DNA of 64,000 nucleotides from DASPWV01 sp046726375 (GCA_046726375.1 JBKPAJ010000023.1:1-64000); one strand, 5' to 3'; positions 1-12,562 are shown, counted from the stretch's first letter. A program made the numbers and translations. Notes: generated by a model not told the origin, from the sequence alone.

Positions 1-1061
1 GCCAACACGCCAGGGATCGCCGGCGTCATCGGCCGGCCCGGAAGGATGTCTGCGTGACGAAGCTGTAGCTCTGGTGTCCCGTCGCGGCCCAGCGCATCGC
101 CGACCGCATGACGCACGAGTTCGTGCACGAGCGACTGTTCACGAAAACGCACTTCTGCCTTCGTCGGATGCACGTTGACGTCGACGCGATCGGGCGGCAT
201 CTCGAGAAACAGGTGCACTTCTGGACTGCGCTCACGATTCGACGCCACGCTATAGGCGTCGAAAATCGCATGCGCGATCGTGCGATCTTTGACGATGCGG
301 CCGTTGACGAACACGTTTTGCGACCCGCGCGTCGGCCCTGTTTCGGCGAGCGCCGCGACGAAGCCGAAAATGCGGAGTCCACCCATCTCGCGCCGCACTT
401 CGATGAGGTCCTGCCGATCGCCGTAGATTTGATAGAGCCGATCGCCCAAGCTCGAGACCGGCGGCCACTGCAGCGACTTTCGACCCGCGCTCGTCAGCGT
501 GAAGCCAACCGCCGGGTAGCACAGCGCGAGTTGTGTGACCACCTTCGAGATCTGCGCGGCTTCGGCGGCATCGGACTTGAGGAACTTGCGGCGGGCCGGC
601 AAGTTGTAGAACAGGTCGGCCACTTCCGCGAGGGTGCCCTCAGGGCCGCCGGCTTCCACAACCGACTCGATCGCCCCGGCATTGATCCGAATCTCCGTGG
701 CGCTGGTCGCCCCGGTCGGACGGGTGCGCAGGCGAAGGTGTGACACCGACGCAATGCTCGGCAGCGCTTCGCCGCGAAAGCCAAGCGTCATGATGGCTGC
801 CAGATCGTCGGCGCGGCGAATCTTGCTCGTCGCGTGCCGCTCGACCGACAGCCGTGCATCCTCCGGATCCATCCCGTGGCCATCGTCTTCGACGCGAACG
901 AGCTTCTTGCCGCCGAATTCCGCGGTAACGGCCACGCGCGTCGCGCCGGCATCGATCGCGTTTTCGACGAGTTCCTTGACGACGGAGGCGGGCCGTTCGA
1001 TGACTTCGCCCGCGGCTATCTGATTGGCGAGGTCCTCGGGAAGCCGGGTGATGCGACCCAT
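1..1061 (-). CDS. mutL: DNA mismatch repair protein MutL (partial, N-terminal part)
   Basis: MutL is the GHKL ATPase that couples MutS mismatch recognition to strand incision. About 353 N-terminal residues are present; the frame is still open at base 1, so the C-terminal half is outside the window. Visible motifs are the ATP-binding motif ELVENAIDAGA (residues 30-40), DDGHGM (59-64) and GFRGEAL (94-100), followed by the transducer domain containing NVFVNGRIVKD and VNVHPTKAEVRF. The ATG at 1061 gives the usual short N-terminus (MGRITRLPEDLANQIAAGEV). It lies 10 bp downstream of the corA stop and could be co-transcribed with corA and ppdK. Confidence 0.96.
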   Translation of the reverse strand, partial: MGRITRLPEDLANQIAAGEVIERPASVVKELVENAIDAGATRVAVTAEFGGKKLVRVEDDGHGMDPEDARLSVERHATSKIRRADDLAAIMTLGFRGEALPSIASVSHLRLRTRPTGATSATEIRINAGAIESVVEAGGPEGTLAEVADLFYNLPARRKFLKSDAAEAAQISKVVTQLALCYPAVGFTLTSAGRKSLQWPPVSSLGDRLYQIYGDRQDLIEVRREMGGLRIFGFVAALAETGPTRGSQNVFVNGRIVKDRTIAHAIFDAYSVASNRERSPEVHLFLEMPPDRVDVNVHPTKAEVRFREQSLVHELVRHAVGDALGRDGTPELQLRHADILPGRPMTPAIPGVL

Positions 1062-1071
1062 CGACGGAAGA

Positions 1072-2033
1072 TTACAGCCACTCCTGGTGTTTGAAGACGA
1101 CGTAGACGCCAATCGTGATGGCGCCCATGATGCCCGAGATCCACCAGAACTGCGCGTTCTCGCCGCCGGGAAACTGCGGCAGCCGCACGTTCATGCCGAA
1201 CATGCCGGTGATGACCGTTAACGGACCGAAGATCACGGCCAGCGCGGCGAGCACTTTCGAGACCACCGCGAGGCGGTTCGAGACACTCGCCAGATGCGCG
1301 TCGAGAATGCCGGTCACGCGATCCTGAAAAATCATGCTCTCGTCGGCCAGCCTCAGGAGGTGGTCGTAGACGTCGCGAAAGCGAAACGCCATCTCCTGAT
1401 CGATGATCTCGAACTCGCGGCGCGCGAGCCGTCCAACGATGTCTCGTTGTGGAATGACGACGCGGCGCATCGACGAGATGTCGCGCTTGACGCCCAGAAT
1501 CTCTCCCGTGAGCGTCGCGTGATCGTTCTCGAGCACCTGCCTCTCGATATCGTCAAGCCGATCTTCCAGCTCGTCCACCTCCGGCCGATAATGCTCGACC
1601 ATGTTGTGGACGATGCGCTGCATCAGCGCGATCGGACCTTCGGCGAGGATGGCGTCGTTTTTTCCGCACATTTCGGTGACCTCGGCCACGCTGCGCCGCT
1701 TGCCGTCGTGCACCGTCACGAGAAACGCTTTGGAAAGAAAGAAATCGACGTCCTGTGTCACAAACGAGTGACGCTCCGGCTGAAAGTCGATGCCATGCAG
1801 GACCACGTAGAGGAAATTCGGATAGGCCTCGATCTTGGGGAACTGGAGTTCCTGCGACGCGTCTTCGACAGCAAGTGGATGGATTTTGAACACGTCACGA
1901 AGCACTCGCCCGTCTTCCGCATCCGGGGACGTCACGTCAGTCCAGACCACCACGCCGCTGCGGGGCACTAGCCACGCGGGGTCGATCTGGTCGACCTTCG
2001 TGGTCTGGCCGCCGCGGTGGACATAGTAACTAA

Positions 2034-2037
<4 letters not shown>
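1072..2037 (-). CDS. corA: CorA-type Mg2+/Co2+ transporter
   Basis: Inner-membrane magnesium/cobalt channel of the CorA family, 321 aa (normal length). A soluble alpha/beta funnel and long helices occupy roughly residues 1-255. Two C-terminal membrane helices carry the family signature GMN (in TGMFGMNV, about residue 282) between them and the protein ends with the basic tail HQEWL. The start ATG overlaps the ppdK stop by 4 bp, indicating translational coupling. MgtE at 8815-10182 is a second, unrelated Mg2+ transporter in the same window. Confidence 0.93.
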
Positions 2038-4826
<2,789 letters not shown>

Positions 4827-4842
4827 TCACCACGCCTCGCCT

Positions 4843-4862
4843 GGCCGGTCGGAAGACCGGCC
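4843..4862. repeat. REP-like palindrome
   Basis: Perfect 8-bp arms GGCCGGTC / GACCGGCC around a 4-nt loop, followed by GCCACAG, in the glyS-ppdK spacer. Related palindromes with a GCCACA or GCTACA flank lie at 7123 and 42996, and similar GC-rich stems at 10337 and 20805. Confidence 0.7.
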
Positions 4863-4873
4863 GCCACAGGAGC

Positions 4874-7075
4874 CTATGATTCCGGAACGATCTCTGAAAT
4901 ATCCGCCAACTGGAGAATCAATCCCTCGAGCCGCTTCATGAGCGCGAGCCGCGCCTCACGCAGCTTGGTGTCCTCCGCCATGACCAGCACGTCATCGAAA
5001 AACTTCGCCACGGTCGGACCAAACCGCGACGCTTCAGCAAACGCCTCACGGTAGCCCTGACCCGACGCCACCGAGGCGTCGATGATCGGCTTGCGCTGCT
5101 CGATCTCCTGAACGAGCGCGCGCTCCGCGGGCTCGTTCAACAAACCGTCGCTCGACGACGCGGCATCGCCGCTGAAGTTCTTCGCGATGTTGCGCACCCG
5201 CTTGAACAGAAGCGCAAGCTGCTTGAACTCCGGCGACTCCGTGAATTCAGGCAGCACGCTCAGCTTCCGACGTGCCTGCAGCGGCCGCAGCGCGCGCGGG
5301 TCGCCTGATGTCACCGCGCGCACGTTGCGCACATCGAAGCCGCGTTGTTCGAGCACGTAGCGAACCCGATCGACGAGGAAGTCGTAAACGGCTGGCTCCG
5401 AATCGGTTGCCGCGCCTGACTGTGCGAGTGCGAGGCCGACCAGGTCCCCGAGCGAAATGGCGCGATCGATCCCGGTCAGTTCGGGCAAATCGACGAGGAG
5501 GCGCACGAGTCCCTGCGCCGCTCGTCGCAAGCCAAACGGATCGCGCGAACCCGTGGGACGCTCGCCCGCGGCGAACATCCCCACGACCGTATCGAGCTTG
5601 TCCGCGAGCGACACGGCCGCCCACGATGTCGTCGCCGAGCCGAGTTGACCCCTCGATGGCGGCGCGTCAGCCTCCACGCCGACGGGCAGGTAATGGTAAT
5701 AGATCGCCCTCCAGACCGCGTCTGGGCGCCCGTCCTCGCGCGCATAGATCCCGCCCATCGTGCCCTGCAGCTCGGTCATCTCCCGCACCATGTCGGTCGC
5801 GAGATCCGCTTTGCTCAAGCGTCCGGCCGTTTCGGCATGAAGTGCCGTGGCTTCGTCGGCGCCAAGCACGTCGGCGGCGGTCGTGCGCGCGAGTGCTGCC
5901 ACGCGCTCCGCTTTCGCCGCGTACGTGCCCAGCTTCTTGTGAAACAGCACCGTGTCGAGCCGTGCAGCAAAACCCTCGAGCTTGCGCTCGCGATCGGAGT
6001 CCCAGAAGAAGCGCGCGTCACGCAGGCGCGCCGTCAGTACGCGTTCGAGATTTCGCGCGATCACTTCCGGTTTGTCCGGCTCCATGTTGAGGACGGCCAG
6101 GAACGTCGGCTGGAGCTTTGCCTGGTCGTTGACGACGGGAAAGAAGTGCTGATGGTGAATCATCGTAGTGGTCAGCACTTCGTCGGGCAGCGAGAGAAAC
6201 TCGTCGGCGAACGTCCCCGAGATCACCGTGGGGTACTCGACCAGATCGGGAACTTCCTGCAGGAGCGTCTGACCAACCAGTTGGCGCGCGACGCGGCCGC
6301 CGCGGCGCCGCGCCTCGATGTCGAGCTCCCGCGTGATGCGGTCGGCGCGCTGGCTCCGTTCGAGCACGACAAAGTTCTCTGCCAGCCGTTTGCGGTAGTC
6401 GTCGAAGCCCTTGACCTTGATCGCGCGGCCGGCGCGGCCGCTGGTCGTGAGAAAACGGTGACCAAAGGTGACGGCGCCCGAGCGGACCTCCTGCACGAGC
6501 GGTCCCTGAGCGACTGCTGTCCGATACAGCGAGAACGGAACCACCCGGCCGCCGTACAGAAACAGAATCCAGCGAATCGGACGGCCGAATGGCAGCTCAG
6601 TGACACCGTCTTCGAGCGTGGCATCCCAGCGCATCGCTTTGGGGAAGGGCAGCTCGCGCAAGAGCCCGCTGAGAATGTCGGGCAGCACATCCACGGCCGC
6701 TTTGCCGCGCAACTGTTTCTTGAAGGCGAGGTAAGTGCCCTTCGGCGTTTCTTTCCGTTCCAGAGCTGATACGTCCACGCCTTGCTTCTTCGCAAAGCCT
6801 TCGGCGGCCGCTGTCGGCGCCCCGTCCGGCCTGAACGCCGCTGACACAGGCGGTCCCAGCAAAACTTCATCGGAATCCATTTGTCGTTCGGCGAGTTTCG
6901 CGATCCGCGCCGTAAGACGACGCGGCGTGCTGAACGCCTCGACTGGCGCCGATGGCGTGAGGCGAAGATCCTTGAGACGAGCCTCGAGACGCGCGCCCAT
7001 CTGTGTGGTGAGGTTGGGCAGCCAGCTGGCGGGAATCTCTTCGACGCCGATTTCGATTAAAAGTTCGCGATCCAT
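4874..7075 (-). CDS. glyS: Glycyl-tRNA synthetase beta subunit
   Basis: Beta subunit of the bacterial alpha2beta2 glycyl-tRNA synthetase, needed for tRNA recognition. 733 aa, within the normal range. It starts with ELLIEIGVEEIPASWL, typical of GlyS, has an HD-like central part (residues about 340-560) and ends with the anticodon-binding domain (FFDDVLVMAEDTKLREARLA). It lies downstream of glyQ on the same strand with a 114-bp spacer that contains a REP-like palindrome. The product is only active with GlyQ. Confidence 0.96.
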   Translation of the reverse strand: MDRELLIEIGVEEIPASWLPNLTTQMGARLEARLKDLRLTPSAPVEAFSTPRRLTARIAKLAERQMDSDEVLLGPPVSAAFRPDGAPTAAAEGFAKKQGVDVSALERKETPKGTYLAFKKQLRGKAAVDVLPDILSGLLRELPFPKAMRWDATLEDGVTELPFGRPIRWILFLYGGRVVPFSLYRTAVAQGPLVQEVRSGAVTFGHRFLTTSGRAGRAIKVKGFDDYRKRLAENFVVLERSQRADRITRELDIEARRRGGRVARQLVGQTLLQEVPDLVEYPTVISGTFADEFLSLPDEVLTTTMIHHQHFFPVVNDQAKLQPTFLAVLNMEPDKPEVIARNLERVLTARLRDARFFWDSDRERKLEGFAARLDTVLFHKKLGTYAAKAERVAALARTTAADVLGADEATALHAETAGRLSKADLATDMVREMTELQGTMGGIYAREDGRPDAVWRAIYYHYLPVGVEADAPPSRGQLGSATTSWAAVSLADKLDTVVGMFAAGERPTGSRDPFGLRRAAQGLVRLLVDLPELTGIDRAISLGDLVGLALAQSGAATDSEPAVYDFLVDRVRYVLEQRGFDVRNVRAVTSGDPRALRPLQARRKLSVLPEFTESPEFKQLALLFKRVRNIAKNFSGDAASSSDGLLNEPAERALVQEIEQRKPIIDASVASGQGYREAFAEASRFGPTVAKFFDDVLVMAEDTKLREARLALMKRLEGLILQLADISEIVPES

Positions 7076-7122
7076 GTTTCAAAAACGCGCGTACGTCGCG
7101 CCGGCCGTCGGCGCGTGGTTTT

Positions 7123-7142
7123 CGCGGACCTCAAGGTCCGCG
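7123..7142. repeat. REP-like palindrome
   Basis: Perfect 9-bp arms CGCGGACCT / AGGTCCGCG around CA, followed by CTACATG, between glyQ and glyS. Same general design as the element at 4843. Confidence 0.7.
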
Positions 7143-7189
7143 CTACATGTTTCCTCCTGCACGGCCACGGACCTTCAGGCCCGTTCAGG

Positions 7190-8095
7190 TCAGACCGTCG
7201 CTTCTTCAGCGCGTTGCGCCGCTGCGGCCGCTTCCTCCTCCTCGGCCGCATATTGCTTACAGATCGCCACCGCCAATTGCCGCACCCGCAGGATGTACGC
7301 CGTCCGCTCGGTCACACCAACGCTGCCGCTCGAGTCGAGCACGTTGAACAAATGCGAGCACCTGAGGCAATGCTCCAGCGCCGGCAACAACAACCCTGCT
7401 TTGAACAGCCGCTCCCCAAACTCATAGTTCTTGTCGAACTGGTCGCGGTGAAACGCGGCGAACGTCGCCTGGTCGATCCCCGTGTCCTGATTGAACGCGT
7501 ACTTCGACTGCTCCACTTCTTCGCGTAACCGCACCTCGCGGTACTTCACGCCTGGCGCCCATTCGAGGTCGAAGACGTTGTCCACCTTCTGCAGGAACAT
7601 GGCGATCCGCTCGAGACCATAAGTGATCTCCGCAGAGACCGGCGCAAGATCGACGCCGCCGACCTGCTGGAAGTACGTGAACTGCGTGATCTCCTGACCG
7701 TCCAGCATCACTTGCCAGCCGATGCCCCAGGCGCCGAGTGTCGGCGATTCCCAGTTGTCTTCTTCGAACCGAATGTCGTGCTGGCGCGGATTGATGCCGC
7801 ACGATTCCAGGCTGTCGAGATACAGCTGTTGAACCTCGTCGGGAGCGGGCTTGAGGATCACCTGCATCTGCAGGTGCTTGAACAGGCGGTTTGGATTCTG
7901 TCCAAACCGGCCATCGTCGGGCCGCCGCGACGGCTGCACATACGCGACGCTCCACGGCCGCGGCCCGAGCACACGAAACAGCGTTTCTGGATGCGACGTA
8001 CCGGCGCCAACCTCGAGATCCAGCGGCTGCTGAATCAGACAGCCGCGGGACGCCCAGAACGCGGAGAGTTTCAGAATGAGATCTTGAAGCGTCAA
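7190..8095 (-). CDS. glyQ: Glycyl-tRNA synthetase alpha subunit
   Basis: Catalytic alpha subunit of tetrameric class II glycyl-tRNA synthetase, 301 aa. It begins with the typical TLQDLILKLSAFWASRGCLIQQPLDLEVGAG region (residues 2 onward) and contains QPSRRPDDGRFGQNPNR and WEVMLDGQEITQFTYFQQVGG-like sequence (here WQVMLDGQEITQFTYF). The ATG overlaps the recO stop by 4 bp, so recO-glyQ-glyS probably form one transcript. Confidence 0.97.
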   Translation of the reverse strand: MTLQDLILKLSAFWASRGCLIQQPLDLEVGAGTSHPETLFRVLGPRPWSVAYVQPSRRPDDGRFGQNPNRLFKHLQMQVILKPAPDEVQQLYLDSLESCGINPRQHDIRFEEDNWESPTLGAWGIGWQVMLDGQEITQFTYFQQVGGVDLAPVSAEITYGLERIAMFLQKVDNVFDLEWAPGVKYREVRLREEVEQSKYAFNQDTGIDQATFAAFHRDQFDKNYEFGERLFKAGLLLPALEHCLRCSHLFNVLDSSGSVGVTERTAYILRVRQLAVAICKQYAAEEEEAAAAAQRAEEATV

Positions 8096-8772
8096 TGGGA
8101 TCGCCCGCGTTCGTCCTTCGGAGTATGGTCGAAGGGTCGAAGGGCGTTCATCACGCGCACCGACCTGAGTTCCTTTTCGAGATGCGACACAATGAGCGCC
8201 TGATGTTTACGTTCGAGCTCGCGCAGCACGCGCGGGGTGGCGCCTAACCCGCCGGCATCAGCGGGCGACGCCTGCCGCGTCGCGTCCACAAAGGCGAGCG
8301 CGCCGGGGGACAGCGAGAGGTCGGACGGATACACGCCTTGCAGCCGCAGCAGCCAGCACTCGAAATAGCGCGCGAGCGCGTCGGCGGGCGTGCCCGCCGA
8401 CAGCGCGTCGAGCACGGAGCATCCAAGCCGAAACAGCCGTTCGTCGGCGTCGGCATCCGCCGCCCACGCGTCGATCAGCTCCGCGAAGTAGTGGGTGTAG
8501 CCAAGCGCTTCGGGGGTGGCGGCGCTCAAGGGCGAGCGCACCGGCTCCGCGTAATTGAGATTGACCAGCTCTCGCCGCTCCTTCTCGAAATACGCGATGC
8601 GGACTTCGGTGAGCGGCTCCAGGGCGCCGCGAAACTTCGATCGCGGCCGCCGTGCGCCCTGCGCGACACCACGCTTCTTGCCGCGATCGCGTGTCAAAAA
8701 GACGACGATGCGGTCGGATTCTCCGAGCTTATAGGTCCGGAGGATGAGGGCGTCAGCGGTGTAAAGCGGCAC
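8092..8772 (-). CDS. recO: DNA repair protein RecO
   Basis: RecFOR-pathway mediator that anneals single strands and loads RecA, 226 aa. N-terminal OB fold (LYTADALILRTYKLGESDRIVVFLT, split here only for display) and a helical C-terminal domain. The usual zinc cysteines of some RecO proteins are mostly replaced. The last about 18 residues (LRPFDHTPKDERGRSH) are encoded by a CTTCGACCCTTCGAC-type repeat rather than by family sequence. Stop and glyQ start overlap (ATGA). Confidence 0.88.
   Translation of the reverse strand: MPLYTADALILRTYKLGESDRIVVFLTRDRGKKRGVAQGARRPRSKFRGALEPLTEVRIAYFEKERRELVNLNYAEPVRSPLSAATPEALGYTHYFAELIDAWAADADADERLFRLGCSVLDALSAGTPADALARYFECWLLRLQGVYPSDLSLSPGALAFVDATRQASPADAGGLGATPRVLRELERKHQALIVSHLEKELRSVRVMNALRPFDHTPKDERGRSH
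8104..8145. repeat. TTCGAC-type REP repeat in recO 3' end
   Basis: Two near-copies of CCTTCGAC/GGTCGAAGG plus TCCTTCGGAG overlap the last codons of recO. This is the same kind of element as in ybeY (12598-12741) and in the M24 peptidase gene (48290-48350). Confidence 0.55.
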
Positions 8773-8814
8773 TTGCAGAGTCCGTGCCTTCGATTTTACC
8801 GTGGGCCACGGCCA

Positions 8815-10182
8815 TTAAAGCGGCAGATACTGGAGGAAAACGGTAGCGAAGCCCAGGAACGAGGCAAACCCTACCACGTCAGTGAAGGTGGTAATGAACA
8901 CCGATGAGGCGAGCGCCGGGTCGATGCGCATCGCTTTCAACCCCAGCGGCACGAGCGTGCCGGCGATGGTGGCCACGAGCATGTTGCACAGCATCGCTAG
9001 CGCAAGCAGCAGACCGATCATCGGTTGACCTTTCGCGATCCACGCCACGCCTGCCGCGATCACGCCCAGCGTCAAGCCACTGCCCAATCCGATCGCGATC
9101 TCTTTGAGCAACGCTTTTTGCGCATTGCCCCACGACAGCTCGCCGAGAGCAATACCGCGGACGATGACCGTCAGCGTCTGTGTGGCAGCGTTGCCTCCCA
9201 TCCCAGCCACAATGGGCATGAACACCGCAAGCGCTGTAACCCGGCTGATCGTGCCTTCGAAGAGCGCCACGACTGAAGCCGCGACGAAGGCGGTCACGAG
9301 GTTGACGCCGAGCCACGGCAACCGCTTGCGTAACGCCTCGAACGGTGGCGTGGCAACGCGCTCGTCTCCCGCCACGCCGGCCAGGCGATAAAGATCCTCA
9401 GTGGCCTCGTCCTTGATAACGTCGATGACGTCGTCAACGGTGATGATTCCTTCGAGCTTGTTCTCCTCATCCACGACGGGGACGGCGAGGAGGTTGTAGG
9501 ACGCCACCTGGCGCGCGACCTCTTCCTGGTCGGTATCGACGCGGACGCTGATCACTTCCGGCGTCATGATCCGCTTGAGCGGCGTTTCAGGTGAGACAAG
9601 CAGCAGCCGGCGAAGCGACGTTACGCCCACCAGATGCCGGCGCGAGTCCACGACGTAGAGGTAAAACACCATTTCCACGTCGCGGGAGCTCTGGAGCGCG
9701 CTAATGGCCTCGCCGACCGTTAGGTCTTCGTTGAGCGCGAAGACGCTCGGGTTCATGATGCGGCCGGCGGTCTGCTCGCCATACTCGAGGAGGCTCTCGA
9801 CCTGCTGCGATTGGCGCCGCCGCATCAGTTCCAGCACCTCGTGCGAGAGCTCTTCCGGCAGGTAATCGATCAATGCCGCGGCATCGTCAGAAGGGATTTC
9901 CTGCAGGAGCTTGGCGATTTCCTCGGCCGATCGGCCGGTGAGCAGAAGCGCGCCTTGCTCGGGCCCCATTTCGCTGACGGTTTCCATCGCGAGCCGCGGG
10001 TTGCGCTCCACGAGCAGGCTGAACACCGCCTGGCGCTCGTTGTCGTGCAGCGAGCCGAAGATCTGCGCGAGATCGGCGGGGTGCTGTTTCTGGAGCAGAT
10101 TCAGGAGGTTCGCGGTCGCACCAATGCGCAGTAGCCGCTTGACCGAGTCGAGAACGAGATCAATTCTGCGCGGTGCTGCCAT
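8815..10182 (-). CDS. mgtE: Magnesium transporter MgtE
   Basis: Mg2+-gated magnesium channel, 455 aa. Order: cytoplasmic N domain (residues about 15-130, LLQKQHPADLAQIFGSL), two CBS domains (about 135-255; MNPSVFALNEDLTVGEAI and MTPEVISVRVDTDQEEVARQ), a plug helix and five membrane helices (about 280-455) with the conserved VMAGMGGNAATQT-like motif (PIVAGMGGNAATQT). It lies 42 bp upstream of recO in the same orientation. Confidence 0.95.
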   Translation of the reverse strand: MAAPRRIDLVLDSVKRLLRIGATANLLNLLQKQHPADLAQIFGSLHDNERQAVFSLLVERNPRLAMETVSEMGPEQGALLLTGRSAEEIAKLLQEIPSDDAAALIDYLPEELSHEVLELMRRRQSQQVESLLEYGEQTAGRIMNPSVFALNEDLTVGEAISALQSSRDVEMVFYLYVVDSRRHLVGVTSLRRLLLVSPETPLKRIMTPEVISVRVDTDQEEVARQVASYNLLAVPVVDEENKLEGIITVDDVIDVIKDEATEDLYRLAGVAGDERVATPPFEALRKRLPWLGVNLVTAFVAASVVALFEGTISRVTALAVFMPIVAGMGGNAATQTLTVIVRGIALGELSWGNAQKALLKEIAIGLGSGLTLGVIAAGVAWIAKGQPMIGLLLALAMLCNMLVATIAGTLVPLGLKAMRIDPALASSVFITTFTDVVGFASFLGFATVFLQYLPL

Positions 10183-10336
10183 TCACACGCCCTTGTGGAC
10201 CAGTACAACTTCGCAAATGTAGCACGAGAAGTTCGCAGGTGGGCAGGTGTGCAGCTTCGCAGGAGGTCCGAACGCTCGCGAGTTTCATAAGATTGCAGGC
10301 GAGGGTGCCCGGCGCGGCAGAACCGCTGGGCGAAGT

Positions 10337-10360
10337 CGCGCCGGTCTTCAGTCCGGCGCG
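10337..10360. repeat. REP-like palindrome downstream of era
   Basis: Perfect 8-bp arms CGCGCCGG / CCGGCGCG with an 8-nt loop TCTTCAGT, just after the era stop codon. It could act as an mRNA-stabilising or weak terminating hairpin. Confidence 0.6.
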
Positions 10361-10364
10361 CGTG

Positions 10365-11267
10365 TTACCGATGCCGCCTTTTACGTGGAAGGCCGAGTTC
10401 GTCGAGGGCGCGTTCGTCTTCGCGCCAGTCGGCCCGCACTTTGACGCGGAGATCGAGAAAGACCCTGGCGTCGAAGAAGCGTTCGAGCTCCTGCCGTGCG
10501 GCGGTGCCAATGGCCTTGATCATCGCCCCGCCCTTGCCGACGATGATCGGCTTCTGCGATTCGCGTTCCACGAGAATCGTGCAATACAACCGGAGAAGGC
10601 CGCCGGGTGTTTCCGGCTCTTCAAAGCGATCGACGATCACGGCCGACGCAAATGGAAGCTCGGCGCGTGCGTGCTGCAGAACCTGTTCGCGCACGATCTC
10701 TGCCAGGAAAAACCGTTCGGGCTGATCGGTCAGAAAATCTTCGGCGTAGAGCGCCTCGCCTTCCGGCAGGTGCGATCGCAGCACGTCTTCGAGTCGATCG
10801 ACGTTGTCGCCGTTGAGAGCCGACACGGGCACGATGTCCGCGAACCCAACGTCCCGGTCGTAGCGCTCGATCAGCGGGAGCAGCGCCTCCTTTTGCAGCC
10901 TGTCGACCTTGTTCAACGCCAGCACACGCGGCGCTGTGACCCTGCGGACCACATCCATGAGGAACCGATCGCCCCCGCCGGGCGGCTCGGTCGCATCCAC
11001 GACGACCGTCACGACATCGACTTCGCGGAGCGTGTCCAGCGCCGCATCGAGCATGCGGACGTTCAGACGATGTAGCGGCCGGTGAACACCAGGCGTGTCG
11101 ACGAAAACAACCTGCGCATCGTCGTAGTTGCGAACGCCGATGATGCGATTGCGCGTGGTTTGCGGCTTATCCGAAACGATGGCGAGCTTCTGACCGACGA
11201 GCCGATTGAGCAGGGTTGACTTGCCCGCGTTCGGACGTCCAACCAGCGCCACGAACCCGCTTTTCAC
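10365..11267 (-). CDS. era: GTPase Era
   Basis: Ribosome-assembly GTPase that binds 16S rRNA 3' end, 300 aa. G1 GRPNAGKST (about residues 11-19), G3 DTPGVH, G4 NKVD, then the C-terminal KH domain (about 210-285; SQKPIIVGKGGAMIKAIG). The ATG overlaps the upstream CorC-like gene by 4 bp. It is the last gene of phoH-ybeY-corC-era, a common bacterial rRNA-maturation cluster. Confidence 0.97.
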   Translation of the reverse strand: MKSGFVALVGRPNAGKSTLLNRLVGQKLAIVSDKPQTTRNRIIGVRNYDDAQVVFVDTPGVHRPLHRLNVRMLDAALDTLREVDVVTVVVDATEPPGGGDRFLMDVVRRVTAPRVLALNKVDRLQKEALLPLIERYDRDVGFADIVPVSALNGDNVDRLEDVLRSHLPEGEALYAEDFLTDQPERFFLAEIVREQVLQHARAELPFASAVIVDRFEEPETPGGLLRLYCTILVERESQKPIIVGKGGAMIKAIGTAARQELERFFDARVFLDLRVKVRADWREDERALDELGLPRKRRHR

Positions 11268-12562
11268 TCCGGCTCCGCGCTCGCGACCGGCTCCGGCTCG
11301 AGCCTCCGCACACGAACGCGAGTAATGCGACGGCGCTCCGCTTCCAGGACCTCCACCGATAGCCCCTCGATGTCGAACGTTTCGCCAACCGCGGGAACCC
11401 GACCGACGTGCGCCAGCAGGTAGCCGCCCACGGTCTCGTAGCCTTCGCCCTCCTCGATGTTCACCTTGAGACGCTCGGCGAGCTCGCGCACGTGTGTCCG
11501 TCCGCTGAATACAAAGCTACCGTCCTCGTTCTCGAGCACCGGCTCGGCTTCGACGTCGTACTCGTCGCGAATCTCGCCGACGATCTCCTCCAGGAGATCC
11601 TCGAGGGTGACCAGCCCCGCCGTGCCGCCATATTCATCCACCACGATCGCCGCCTGGACGCGCTTGCGCTGGAACTCTTTGAGCAGCTCCGGCACGCGCT
11701 TGGTTTCCGGGACGAAGTATGCCGAGCGCACCAGCGGAGCAATCGGCTGATTGGCTTCCGCCTCTCTGAGCAGAATGAGGTCTTTGATGGAAATGAATCC
11801 GACAATGTTGTCGAGCGTTTCGCGATAGACCGGCATGCGCGAATACTGCTGCTCGCGCGCGAGCGCTTGCAGCTCGCCGAGCGTCGCATCAGCATCGATC
11901 GCCACGATGTCAGGGCGCGGCGTCATTACTTCGCGCACCATCGTCTCGCGGAACTCGACGAGCGACCGCAGCAGCTCGCGCGCCTGGCCCTCCTGTAAGT
12001 GCCCGTCGTCCTGCGGCGCCGGCTCGGGTTCCCCAGTCGCAGGCGCCTCGGGCTCCGGCGTGCCGGGCGAAACCGCTGGTTGACGCGTGCCCGACGCCGG
12101 TGCGCGCACAGAAGACGTCACGCGATCGCGCCGGGCGACCCCAAGGTGCACGAGCGCCATCGTCAGTGGCTTCAGAAGACGAGCCAGCACCTCAAACGAC
12201 GGGAGAAGCAGCTCCAGAACTCGCTCGGGATGCTTCCGGATGAGGGCGAGCGGCACGATGTGCTCGCACACAAGGACAAACGCCACCATCGACGCGACGA
12301 GCAGCGGCAGGCCGCGCGCCGCGTCCACGCCGGTCACGCGCGCAAGCAACGCCGCCGCCGTCACGACGAGCAGCGCGAGAAGCACGCGCGCGGGAATAAA
12401 CAGTCGTAATGGATCTTCCAGATAACGTCTGAGTGCGTCCTCGCGTCCCCCGCGTTCGGCCATCAGGCGGAGCGAGAGCCGCATCAGCGCGCTGAACCCG
12501 CTGATAACTGTGCTGACGTAGGCGACCAACAGTGCGATGAGAAAGATGAGGAGCGGCGTCAT
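11264..12562 (-). CDS. CNNM/CorC-type membrane protein with CBS domains
   Basis: Hemolysin-C/CorC family, 432 aa. Transmembrane helices at the N-terminus (first about 145 residues, related to the DUF21/CNNM domain), an acidic Pro/Glu-rich linker (about 150-185), a CBS pair (about 205-325; VMTPRPDIVAIDADATLGEL and the VVDEYGGTAGLVTLEDLLEE signature) and a C-terminal CorC_HlyC domain. The family is linked to Mg2+/Co2+ efflux, but the substrate cannot be read from sequence. It overlaps both ybeY and era by 4 bp. Confidence 0.9.
   Translation of the reverse strand: MTPLLIFLIALLVAYVSTVISGFSALMRLSLRLMAERGGREDALRRYLEDPLRLFIPARVLLALLVVTAAALLARVTGVDAARGLPLLVASMVAFVLVCEHIVPLALIRKHPERVLELLLPSFEVLARLLKPLTMALVHLGVARRDRVTSSVRAPASGTRQPAVSPGTPEPEAPATGEPEPAPQDDGHLQEGQARELLRSLVEFRETMVREVMTPRPDIVAIDADATLGELQALAREQQYSRMPVYRETLDNIVGFISIKDLILLREAEANQPIAPLVRSAYFVPETKRVPELLKEFQRKRVQAAIVVDEYGGTAGLVTLEDLLEEIVGEIRDEYDVEAEPVLENEDGSFVFSGRTHVRELAERLKVNIEEGEGYETVGGYLLAHVGRVPAVGETFDIEGLSVEVLEAERRRITRVRVRRLEPEPVASAEPE

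Noticed and set aside
5645..6769. Long plus-strand open frame (374 codons) opposite glyS
   Set aside because: It is an antisense reading of glyS in a GC-rich gene; composition is Arg/Leu/Val/His-rich without any domain.
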